This document shows, one piece after another, positions 1-9,801 of a stretch of DNA of 64,000 nucleotides. The first letter of the stretch is position 1. Each line of letters starts with the position of its first letter. Made by a program: the position numbers and the translations under genes. This DNA comes from Isoetes taiwanensis. Taxonomy: Eukaryota; Streptophyta; Lycopodiopsida; Isoetales; Isoetaceae. The stretch covers positions 35,822,826 through 35,886,825 of the forward strand of contig JAJEKV010000001.1 in the NCBI GenBank assembly GCA_021234155.1. The letters run 5' to 3'. The notes beneath the pieces are model-generated. The model was given only the letters and a program-made list of their open reading frames with translations. It did no database searches and was not told where the DNA came from.

Positions 1-360
1 TTCTCGAGGCGGTTGTACCTCTCTATTTGCCCACTCCTAGTTCATGCCCCTTCAATAGCAACTCCATGACCATCGTAGTAAATGTCGAACATGGGCATGT
101 TATAGTCAGCCTTAAATGGCAAAAAATCCGCTACCTCCACAAAAACGCTGTGTACTTTTTTTTGCGTGTGGCTATAACATGTCAAAGATACGGATATACC
201 ATGGATATGCCAGTGGCTATAACATGACGACGTCCGATATATACGGCGCTCCACTCCACGAGGGCAGCCCTCTATGCGAGCTTATATTATATTTAGTGTG
301 AGCTGCCTCTCTGTCTAAATGACGTGTCGCAACATAATTGGAAGTGCTTTACAATTGACT
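1..360. other. upstream intergenic sequence, no gene seen
   Basis: No convincing coding signal. A 14-bp phrase (gtggctataacatg) occurs twice, at about 168 and 213. This stretch precedes the fibrillarin promoter. Confidence 0.5.
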
Positions 361-376
361 AAACCCTAAACCCTAA
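361..376 (+). promoter_or_regulatory. double telo-box in the fibrillarin promoter
   Basis: The sequence AAACCCTAAACCCTAA lies about 140 bp upstream of the fibrillarin start codon. Telo-boxes (AAACCCTA) are known in plant promoters of ribosomal-protein and nucleolar genes, so this fits the gene it precedes. Its use is inferred from position only. Confidence 0.7.
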
Positions 377-517
377 TACGCTTACGAAGCAAGAGGACTC
401 GAACCTAATACTCTTTCGTTCCGGCACTTCGTTCCGGCACGACCGGCCTGATTCAGTGGAGGCGAGCTTTGGGGAGCAAGGAACGGAGTTGATTAGATTC
501 TAGCTCGGTAGGCGAAA

Positions 518-2016
518 ATGCGGCCGCCATTCAGAGGTAAGCATGGAAAATCTGTTGTGGTTTGTTGGATTTGATTGTTGCTGCGATTTGGGATGCTGAG
601 AAGCAAGGCCCCGGCAGGAGGAAGAGGCGGCAGTAGAGGAGGAGGCAGAGATGGAGGAGGCAGAGGAGGAGGCAGATTTGGTGGAGGCAGAGGAGGCAGA
701 GATGGTGGCAGAGGAGGCAGGGGCCGCGGCGGTGGTGGCCGTGGTGGCCGTGGAGGAGGCAGAGGTGGTATGAAAGGGGGTTCCAAAGTCATAATCGAAC
801 CCCATCGCCACGAAGGCGTCTTCATTGCAAAAGCTAAAGAAGATGCCCTTGTTACCCGGAACTTGGTCCCTGGAGAGCAAGTCTATGGCGAGAAACGTAT
901 CACTGTTGAAGTAAGTTCTTACCTTGCTTCAAAATGCTACTTTGGTACCTTACCTTGCTTCAAAATGCTACTTTGGTACCTCTTATCTTCTTTCTTGTGC
1001 ATTTCAACTTGATTCTACTACCTTGGTAGACCTTTCTTTGAGTTTGCCTTCCTTTTTGGTGCAGAATGAAGATGGAACAAAGGTTGAATACAGGGTTTGG
1101 AATCCTTTTAGATCAAAGCTCGCAGCAGCAATACTTGGTGGTGTTGACAACATTTGGATTGTAAGTGTGTTAGGATTTGCATTGATTCTGCCTATAATCT
1201 CGTTTCAAGCATTTTCTCTCCTGCTATCAGAAACCGGGGTCTCATGTGTTATATCTCGGTGCTGCATCTGGGACAACAGTATCACATGTCTCTGATCTCA
1301 TCGGGCCGGTAAGTATAAGTTTTGCTAGCTTGGAATCAAATGGTTAATTTTTAGACTGGTTTAATTGATTATTTTTACATTGTCAGACTGGAGTAGTTTA
1401 TGCAGTGGAGTTCTCTCACAGAAGTGGGCGTGATCTTGTCAATATGGCTAAAAAACGTACCAATGTGATTCCTATTATTGAAGATGCCCGGCACCCACAG
1501 AAGTACCGGATGTTAGTCGGAATGGTAGATGTCATATTTGCTGATGTTGCACAGCCAGATCAGGTACTACACTGTACATGCTGTTGTTTCTGGTTTAATG
1601 GTGTGGTTTGATTATGAAGCACATTACCCATGGCTTAGTGAATACAGTCTTCTGTGATTATAAGATAATGATGTTATTTCCTTTACAGGCTAGAATCGTG
1701 GCTATCAATGCTCACCATTATTTAAAGATTGGAGGCCACTTCGTGATTTCCATAAAGGTGAAATATTACTTCTGTTATTCTACACTTTATATAGATTGTA
1801 TTTGTTATCTAATTATTTTTTTTATTCCAGGCGAATTGTATTGATTCAACTGCATCAGCCGAGGCAGTGTTTGCGAACGAAGTGAAGAAGCTTCAAGCCG
1901 AGCAGTTCAAACCAGCAGAGCAGGTGACCCTTGAACCATTTGAAAGGGACCATGCATGTGTTGTTGGGGGGTACCGTATGCCTAAGAAGCCAAAAGCTGC
2001 AGCTGCTGCCGCCTAA
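518..2016 (+). CDS. FIB: fibrillarin, C/D-box snoRNP 2'-O-methyltransferase (7 exons, 305 aa)
   Basis: Fibrillarin is the methyltransferase of nucleolar C/D snoRNPs and guides 2'-O-methylation of rRNA. Exons are 518-536, 618-910, 1065-1160, 1231-1308, 1387-1563, 1689-1757 and 1831-2016. All introns are GT-AG and all phases join to one 305-codon frame, the usual plant length. The start at 518 gives MRPPF, the usual plant N-terminus. Exon 2 holds the glycine/arginine-rich (GAR) domain and then MKGGSKV and [12 protein letters not shown]. Exon 4 carries the SAM-binding motif [12 protein letters not shown]. Exon 5 reads [18 protein letters not shown] and ends in DVAQPDQ. The C-terminus ends [11 protein letters not shown] followed by alanines. 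Introns are 70-154 bp. I saw no C/D snoRNA in them. Confidence 0.97.
921..982 (+). repeat. 31-bp tandem duplication inside fibrillarin intron 2
   Basis: Two near-identical 31-bp units (921-951 and 952-982), each running accttgcttcaaaatgctac to ggtacct, lie just after the intron 2 donor. They are a local duplication without effect on the reading frame. Confidence 0.9.
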
Positions 2017-2600
2017 TGTATCTATCATGAGTTTTGATATTTATGAAGTTTTGACATATCAAGTTGCCCAAATTTACACTGGGTCCGAGGTGAAGCCATT
2101 GATTTGTCTTGTCCGCGCTAAAGAGTTGCCGATGTCAATGAAATGGCATAGGAACAGAATAGCAGGTGGATGAAATTGTGAATGTCGATCTAACAAAAGG
2201 GCGGGCTGTTCAAATTGTTTTATTTGGTTTGCTTGCTATCTGCCGTTTTGCTCTAGGTAGTTGTTCCTTTGAGGAAGAAACAACGATGGCGGTTACATAA
2301 AGTTTTGCAGCAAAAAAAAAAGGGTCTTTTTATGGGATGTTTTCATCTTTGTTTCTTATATTCCCTTCTTTGTGCTACATCAAGGGCCTAGGGTTTTTTT
2401 TTTCCTTCACCCCAAAGAAACCTTCAATGGTGCAAATTAACCAACAAGAACCAATGGATCCAAATACACATTATATTATTCTCAACACAGATTTACAGCC
2501 CGAAGCATTTTACAGTATCAAAACCCTCAATCAAAACCATCAATCCCTGGTGGGGCATGTAACGCATAGTGTGCTTCAATAGGCCAGTTGAACAGCTGCA
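2017..2600. other. fibrillarin 3' flank with a dispersed repeat fragment
   Basis: This is the 3' UTR and flank of fibrillarin; an A-run lies near 2312. From about 2331 to 2450 the sequence (tgggatgttttcat, then atcaagggcc, then ttcaatggtgcaaatt) resembles 9483-9620, so it is part of a dispersed repeat. No gene is seen. Confidence 0.5.
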
Positions 2601-5080
2601 GAACAGGAAATGGCATGTCCATGAACCTGCCATCATTACGGGATCACCAGAATTGACCCAAATCTAGCAGAAGCATGGACTGCCCAGATCCAAACACCCG
2701 CCAAATGCAAACGCCCCACAAAGAACAGAGCGGCCCTTGCCAAGAAATAAAACAAAAAGAATGGCTGCCCCCGCCGCTCCCTGAGCTATAGCTTCAGCTG
2801 CAAGAACCGCTCGTCTATCTGCAGCTTGTTTTGCCGCAAGAACTGCTTCGTCTATTTGTCGACGAGTCGTCCAAAGATTCGTTCCAAAGCCACAGGCTCC
2901 TTTTGCCTCAAGAACCGCTGGTTTGAGCAAGGAAGGCTACTATTTGGGATGTCATGTCTGTTCTCCCAAGCTCTCCAAAAATTGCAAGATTCCCTTCCCT
3001 TTTGGGACCATTACAACGACAAACATTAAAAAGAAGGTGCTGCGCACGGAGGGTTGCCCTCCATGGCCCCAAGGTGAAGTGGCTTAAATCATAGTTCAAA
3101 GTCATGTTTTCACAATCAATCAAAATTGCTACTTCAATTGCACAATCTCTAGCTTATAGTTAGAGGGAATGATGCAATACCTTGCGAGTTATAGTTTTGA
3201 GCATTTTGAAGTAGAACACGGTATATAAAAAGTTGTGCATGGGGAGTTAGTTAAGGTCCATATATGATGTTCGTAATCAATCTTATAAGCTTAAATGAAT
3301 ATAGAGTATGTATGAGAGCTATAGTAGAACATGGATGTTCAACCAAACTAGGACTGTAACATCTACTTTTGGAGAAGGGGAGTGAAAAAGCAATCATGGT
3401 ACTATGGACACCAAAGTCATGAATCCCACAAGCTGTAATCTTGCCTCTAACCGTGACAAGACATGTAGGTCATGTCATGTGTATATTGCTTAGAAAAAGG
3501 GGCATAAAAGATTGTTGACGTGAAGCTTAAATTTCTTAAGTTGAAGTTGGAATTATATAGGCATAAAAAAGCGGAATATGATGTTAAATGGTAGTGAGCA
3601 TAAGATCTTAATCAATAGTTCCTTGGATAGAGATCATTTTGTTGAGGTTGTTGATGTTGTTGATGTATGCAGTTGTTTGTTCTAACAGATAAGTTGGAAT
3701 TACATTGGTGTAACGAAGAATGTCAATTAATAGCCATGTTTGTAGGAAAGTGACATTTTGTACATTGTTTTTATTGAGTGTTACAATTTATCTATCTTTA
3801 TATGCCTTGTGTTTTCATGGGTTTTGTAGAAAATGGGTTTGTTTAGGTTTGATCAGTACTTGGTTGCTTGTTCTATATTATAGTGCTTAATAGATAAAGT
3901 GCTTTGTATGGTGAATCAGAAAAAAACCAGAGTGTATTTTATTCAATTCTTATGCATCTTGAATCTCAATATATATTGTTTATGCTATATGTGGAATGGT
4001 TACTTGTATATGCAACATTGTTGCGGCCTATTCAATCTTGGTGTTGGCATAGAGAAGCACTATATTCACCAGTCCCTCATATCCAGAAATCCATCTTTTA
4101 ACTTCTATGGTTTGATCTTTGAGACAATGAACAAGTAGTTATGCAATTCTTGTGTAAACAAATACTAAACTAAAAAGGTGGGGGAAAACAACATGGCAAA
4201 TAAAATTACAAGGATGTATAGAAGGATTAAATGCACATGAATACCTAAACTGATCCTTATTATGTAGATGTAGATTTGTGTAAACAAACATTAAAGTGGA
4301 GAGGTGGGGGAAAACAAAAGAAGCTCATATTGATTGACTCTTGAGCTTGAGGGAAAAAATCCCCACACACTGACTGCCTTTTAAAAACTTCCACCCTTGT
4401 AGCAGCAGAGGAAGAATATACAGCAGAAGATAAGCTGTCACCTGCTAGATTAAATTTGCGCAGTGTAGTTAAAAATCATAGTAGAACTAGATCTCTCAAA
4501 ATGGCTCTTCGAAGGAAAAAAATCTCACCTGATCTCCCACAAAGCTTAGGTACTCCAAAGAGGCGTTTGTAGCAAAATTCTTTTGTTTACAACGATGATA
4601 AGTACACACACTCCTTCAACAATAGAATATAAGATGCCAAAATATTAATGGCAATAAGGTATCTGAAGAAATATGCAGTAGAATGATTTACTTCAATGCT
4701 ATGCTAAAAGGAAGCAGCAGTATGCCTATTGTTACTTAGTCTAAAGAAGGCTCACCTCTGTAGCAAAAATTATAAATTAGGGCAAAAGCTAGCAAGCTTA
4801 GCAAAAAATCCAATATACGAAGTAACAAGTTAGGTAGACTGGTACCAATGTTAGTCCTAAATCTTGGATATGAAGTCGTCAAAGCAGGGCATGTAGTAGA
4901 CCCTTGAGGATAACCAAATCCGACATTATTGGAATTGATTTTTGCTTTTGAATAGCCAGGAAGAAAATGGTGCTTTCAACTCTCAATTTTTGATACATTA
5001 TCAACTTGAATTTCGATCTAAAACAACTCCTCATTTGCCAAGCTAAGTTATATGCAGTAAAGATTACAAGGAATTCCATG
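2601..5080. other. AT-rich intergenic stretch, no defensible gene
   Basis: Only short uninterrupted frames are present. An 88-codon minus-strand frame at 2664-2930 is alanine-rich because a short phrase (gccgcaagaaccgct and variants) is repeated. It has no recognisable domain, so I do not call it a gene. Confidence 0.5.
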
Positions 5081-5204
5081 CCCTGGGAGAGCGGCCAGAG
5101 CTATAGATAGGTCTTCTGGATGAAGAGATTGAAAATCAAGGACGGTACACATCAAGGAAGACTCGAGGCTCGAGCTCTAACTACCAGAAAAGCAACAAAG
5201 CAAG

Positions 5205-5580
5205 AGAAAAGAAAAATGGAGAGGGTAAGAGCATACCGCTGCAGCTTGATGAGGCTGAACCACAGTTATGTAATGGCGTGGCACGTTGAATACGTCAGCC
5301 TGTACTTTAGAAAACAACCATGTTGGCGGACCAGATGGAATTCTCAAGGGAGAAAACCTACATATACGTCTAAACTCATCGGCTATGGATTATGGAGCCA
5401 TGCAACTAGAGAGCACACACATAATAAGGAATGCAAGATTGGAGCTTCGACCTGCCTTGCCAGTTAGCCAGTTCAAATATCCGCGATCCAGAATGCAGCT
5501 GACGGCCAGTTTACAGGCATATCCTAGGTACATTCCAGCATATACCTAGAATATGCCAGAAACCCACATGAGCGAGGGAA
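5205..5580 (+). repeat. dispersed repeat, copy 1 of 2
   Basis: About 375 bp align in direct orientation with 8008-8400 at high identity by eye. Shared blocks include aaccatgttggcggaccaga, actcatcggctatgga and the closing catatacctaraatatgcca. No coding function is seen; the frames in both copies are short. It is probably a non-autonomous element. Confidence 0.75.
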
Positions 5581-5750
5581 AAAATGAAGCTTTCTGAGGA
5601 TTTTTCGTACCAACTCCATTAGCATCCCTTCACATTAGGTCGGATTTAATCCATTAGTATCCCTTTAGATCAGGTCGAATTTAAACACAAAAAAATGATT
5701 TGTACGAGGACGAAAAAAATGATTAGAACGAGAAATTGAAGAAACAAAAA

Positions 5751-5823
5751 TGAAGACGCCGGGTATCAATCCCAGTACCTCTCGCATGCAAAGCGAGCAC
5801 TCTACCATCTAAGCTACACCCCA
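5751..5823 (-). tRNA. tRNA-Ala(UGC)-like gene, degenerate
   Basis: Read on the minus strand, this 73-nt segment folds as a tRNA. The anticodon stem CTCGC/GCGAG is perfect around TTTGCAT (anticodon TGC), the D-arm reads GCTT-AGATGGTA-GAGT, and the T-stem CTGGG/CCCGG closes ATTGATA. Ala identity fits the plant tRNA-Ala consensus and a G3-U70 wobble. Oddities: the acceptor stem is mostly G-U pairs with a 1-72 mismatch, and T-loop C56 is T, which weakens the B-box. A TTTTT Pol III terminator follows immediately. It may be a weakly functional gene or a pseudogene. Confidence 0.65.
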
Positions 5824-7127
5824 ATGTACATTTTTATTATCAATAGTTTTCTTAGTACATTCCACAAGCTGCTATCTGTTATCCACAGGCTCGTTCAAAA
5901 CTGATTGGAAGAGGCAATTTCTTTGAGTGCCTTTTGGAATGATGATTAGGAAATGGGAACAAGTGCCTCCATGACAATAATATATTCTAAAAAAGCTAGG
6001 CATGCCCGTCCATGAGATGTTCTTCCAATCTTCCTTCCATGACAAACATCTGTAACCAACCATAAACAATATGCTCAAGCCCTCATGTGTGTATGGTTAT
6101 AAACATATATCTTTGACAAAAAGTTGGGTGTCTATTACCTGTTGAAAAAGCTGACCACGATGCTAAGAGAATTAAAATTTCTGCTTTAGTGTGTTCACGA
6201 GATAGTGATGGCAAATGGGCTTATGGGCTGCTTCATGTGTATCCTGGTGCTTGGCCGCTCTTGCGGTAGCAAGCCTTGCATCTGTGCGTGGCTTGGTTGG
6301 TGTGGCTGATTTGGAAGCGGCGGCAGTTGTGGATCTTTCAGGGGATTCAGCAACCTGCAGCCTCTCTGATTCTCGACTCAGGTACAAGCTATTTCAAAGC
6401 TTTCTGGTGTTCCCGGGATTAGTAGAGCGGAAGTTTGCCATTTGGTGTAGATGGTGATGGTCGGTTTGTACAGCAGTAGAGTTGCATTTTTTCTGTGAGT
6501 TTGTTGTGGAGTGTCGAGGTATCGCTGTCTCTTTGGGGCAGCTCTCCTTCCTCCTCACTTGCTTTGTAACATTACCATTCTTTTAATATATTGATGACAC
6601 AGTTCTTCAAAAAAAAAAAAAAGATCAAATTCAAAGACGCCGGAATTAAGAATTTTAAAAGGATAGAAAAAACAAAAAATCCTGAAGGACTTTCTAGCAG
6701 TACTAGATCCATGATAAGAGAAATTTTGAAATCGTGGATATGCTATCAGGCATATGAGCAAGGTAGGCATATGAGCAAGGTTGGTCTCTTGCAGCGCATC
6801 TTCTTTACATGCTTAAAAGAACTTAATTATTATATGTCATACTTTCTTCATTTCTACATGTGCAGAGACTGTAGGAAAATCCTACACTAGCCATTTCATC
6901 ACATCCCGAAATAGCTCTCTAGTGATGGGATGCTACTCTTTCTATTGCATCTAAGAATAAAAAGTGTGGTCGTGACCTTGAGCCTGATCAAATGTAATTA
7001 GCTTATACGTCATTGTCATCATGTCTCATATACTCATTCTGAAATTATCCTTTGGCAACCATCAAACCCAATCATCAAGAAACCTGCGCATCCAATTTAC
7101 CTACTTGTAAGCCAGGACTTGAAAGTT
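5824..7127. other. intergenic stretch, possible poly(A)-tailed retroposon end at about 6200-6621
   Basis: The stretch ending ttgatgacacagttcttc and then A(13) at 6609-6621 looks like the 3' end of a poly(A)-tailed retroposon in + orientation. No reverse transcriptase is recognisable and the 5' limit is unclear. Nothing else is seen. Confidence 0.3.
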
Positions 7128-8005
7128 ATTTTGTGCGCTTCTCTTGCATTGCTTTCTTCAATTTTGCTGCATCCTCCCACATATTGCAAAGAGAATACAG
7201 GTTAGCAAGTAGAACATATGGCACAATACTACTGGAGTCCAATAGACATGCACATTCTGCAGCACGTCTTCCATGTTAGAGATTGCATCCCTGACTGCCA
7301 CCTGTGGGAGTAGTTGGGATCATCCCAACGGTCATCTCCGGCGGTTCTGCCATGATTTGGGGCAAGGCCCCTATAGATATTCATTGTATTTACAGTTTAG
7401 ATATACAGAGTTTATAGATTCTTGCTTTGTTTCATCTCTCCCGTTCTTCAACATTCCACCCTGCAGCTCCCCATGGTTTCAAAATGCGGCAAGCAGAATT
7501 ATCCATACCATCATTGAAGGACTATATGAGATGCTATTGATAAGGTCATCTGCTTCATCTAATAGTCCTGCACGTCCAAGAAGATCAACTGCACATCCCT
7601 AATGCTCCAAAGTGTGGGTAATTCTATAGACCCGTCTCATACAAGTAAAACAATGAAGGCACTGAGGTTGTAAGCCTTGGCGGCTGCAAGCGGAAAGAAT
7701 GCCAAGAAGGCTTACTTTATCTGGAACTACACCTTCTTGTTGCATATATTGAAAGAGACTCAAAACTTGAGTGCCTTGCCCATGCAAGGCATACGTTGCA
7801 AGCATAGCATTCCATGAAATCATATCTCTTCTATGCATTTTTGCAAACACCCTTCTTGCATCTTCTATACTTCCAATAAAGCATTGGCTACAAGCATGCT
7901 TGATTCCAATCCACTATAGACTATCCTGGTATGTAAGTCCCTTCCCTCTGCTAGGGCAGATAGCTTTGTGCATGCTTCTAAAAGGGTCACATCTGTAGCT
8001 TCATC
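7128..8005 (-). pseudogene. broken PLS-class PPR gene fragment
   Basis: Minus-strand pieces of one pentatricopeptide-repeat protein lie in order but in different frames. These are TLLEACTKLSALAEGRDLH (about 7930-7990), a repeat with MISWNAMLATYALHGQGT and ILSACSRQG (about 7660-7840), VDLLGRAGLLDEADDLI (about 7545-7605), and an E+-type tail PYVLLANLYSLCNMWEDAAK (about 7150-7240). Stops and frameshifts separate them, and about 170 bp (7285-7455) of unrelated sequence interrupts the tail region. The 5' part is cut off where the dispersed repeat at 8006 begins. Such proteins normally act in organellar RNA processing. Confidence 0.85.
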
Positions 8006-8400
8006 TGGCAAAAGAAAAATAGAGAGGGTAAGAGTATACCGCTGCAGTTTGATAAGGCTGAACCACCATTATGCAATGGTGTGGCACGTTAAATCCGGCA
8101 GCCTGTACTCCAGAAAACAACCATGTTGGCGGACCAGATGGGATTCTCAAGGGAGAAAAGCTACATATACATCGAAACTCATCGGCTATGGAGTATGGAG
8201 CCACGCAACTAGAGAGCACACACAGAAATAAGTAAGGAATGCAAAATTGGAGCTTTGGCCTGCCTTGCCTGTTAGTCGGTTCAAACATTTGCGATCCAGA
8301 ATGCAGCTGACTGCCAGTTTACAGGGAACAATAGGTTTGGAGCAGGCATATAGGTATATTCTAGCATATACCTAAAATATGCCAAAAACCCACATGATCA
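8006..8400 (+). repeat. dispersed repeat, copy 2 of 2
   Basis: This is the direct-orientation partner of 5205-5580. It abuts the broken 5' end of the PPR pseudogene, so its insertion may have truncated that gene. It is slightly longer than copy 1 because of extra bases near 8325-8345. Confidence 0.75.
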
Positions 8401-9480
8401 AGGGTTCCCCCCAAGGGCAACCCACCTCAGAATAGAAATATGGCTTTCAAACCAACTAAGAAGCTCAAACCACCACAAATATACCATTTTGTATACAATA
8501 CAATACAAGAATTATAGTCCCAACCATGCGAGAAAACCCCTCCCACAATAAGAAACGAATTGTGCGAACTTTATGAAACTCTTCTCTATAGCACTGAAAA
8601 CATAACGAATAACCAACTAAGTTTCTGCTTTGATGTTGAGATATGACAACAATCATTGCTTAATTGGTTGGATAAAAAGCATGGACAAATACCCTAATGA
8701 AGATTCATTTTAAACATTATATTTAACGGAATGGTACAATTCATGAAGGCGAGATCAAATGTGGCTAGCATAGATGGTAATGAATGAAAGAATAGATGAG
8801 TCGCAACTCCCAGTCAACAAAAAAAAACATTTATTCCACTTCTGGGTGATGGAATTGTGTTTCTATAGTGGTATGTACAGGTTTAGGGTGTTGAGCCCGT
8901 ACAGAGTCAAGGTGTTGTGCTCGATAACAAAAAAAGCCCTTTAAGGTGGTTATTTGTCTTTGCCTTGGGTGATAACAAAAAACTACGTGGCTTCGGTTGT
9001 ACGTCCTCAGCCAGATATTTGGCATGTGATGTCTCGGCTTCTAACGGACAGTCTGCGTCACACATTTTTTATTATCAACCTCGGTCAGACCGATAACCTT
9101 AACTTTAGGACATATAACGATTCCATTCCATATCTTAGGCACATTACAAATGAGAAGATCTACACTAACTTTTGCAAATGAGGATATTTACACTCACTTA
9201 TTTCTCCATCATTGATAGCCAGTGGGTTTTGAACCCTAATTATAACGCTACAAGCTTAAAGGCCTAAATACTAAACCACCACCACAATGGCACACATAAA
9301 ATCACACCACCATTAGACAATCGCCAAATAACAACTGTAAATGGCAAATCTCCAGTTGAGTTTTATGTCTAATTAAGCAAATTGAGATACGATAACTGAG
9401 TAGAGTCGCCGAAGATGAACAAAGATTAAAGTAGTCAGTAGTTATTACGTCATACCGCACAAGTATTCAAGCTATACTTA
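8401..9480. other. intergenic stretch with a repeat shared with 12172-12290
   Basis: About 110 bp at 8461-8575 resemble 12172-12290 (shared: atacaatacaatac, then a gcgagaa...aaacgaattg block). No gene is seen. Short frames here do not resemble known proteins. Confidence 0.45.
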
Positions 9481-9640
9481 GTGGGATGTTTTCATTTCTC
9501 AATTGGGGCCATCGATGGGAGGAATATTCCTCCTTTTATGCCAGATCAAGGGCCCTCTGTTTTTTGCAGGCCGCGACCCATACAAATTTCAAAGGTGCAG
9601 AATTCAAATACATTACCACTGGTGTCATGTGAAGCGAAAT
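9481..9640 (+). repeat. fragment of the repeat also found in the fibrillarin 3' flank
   Basis: Blocks tgggatgttttcat, ttttatgcca.atcaagggcc and ttcaaaggtgcagaatt match 2331-2450 in order, with small indels. Origin and full extent are unknown. Confidence 0.5.
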
Positions 9641-9801
9641 TGTTGTGGAGAATAGCTATATTCATATATTCATATTACTCTCTCATATTTACATTGTTGT
9701 TTCACAATAACTCAGACAGCTATAACAGATATTTACAACAGACAACTGCAAACACGGCACTCCAAACACAAGAACATGCAGGAACGATAGAGGAGGCTAG
9801 T

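Noticed and set aside
575-617. Fibrillarin starting at 575 without exon 1
   Set aside because: The frame is open there, but the 518-536 exon gives the conserved MRPPF start with good GT-AG borders and correct phase.
493-880. Proline-rich and serine/alanine-rich minus-strand frames
   Set aside because: They are shadows of the GAR domain of fibrillarin.
911-1830. Intronic C/D snoRNA (U60-like) in fibrillarin
   Set aside because: Arabidopsis fibrillarin genes host such a snoRNA, but no intron here has a TGATGA C-box paired with a CTGA D-box. The closest (aatgatgtt near 1670) lacks a partner.
2664-2930. Alanine-rich 88-codon minus-strand frame as a membrane protein
   Set aside because: The composition comes from a repeated short phrase; no family resemblance or regulatory context.
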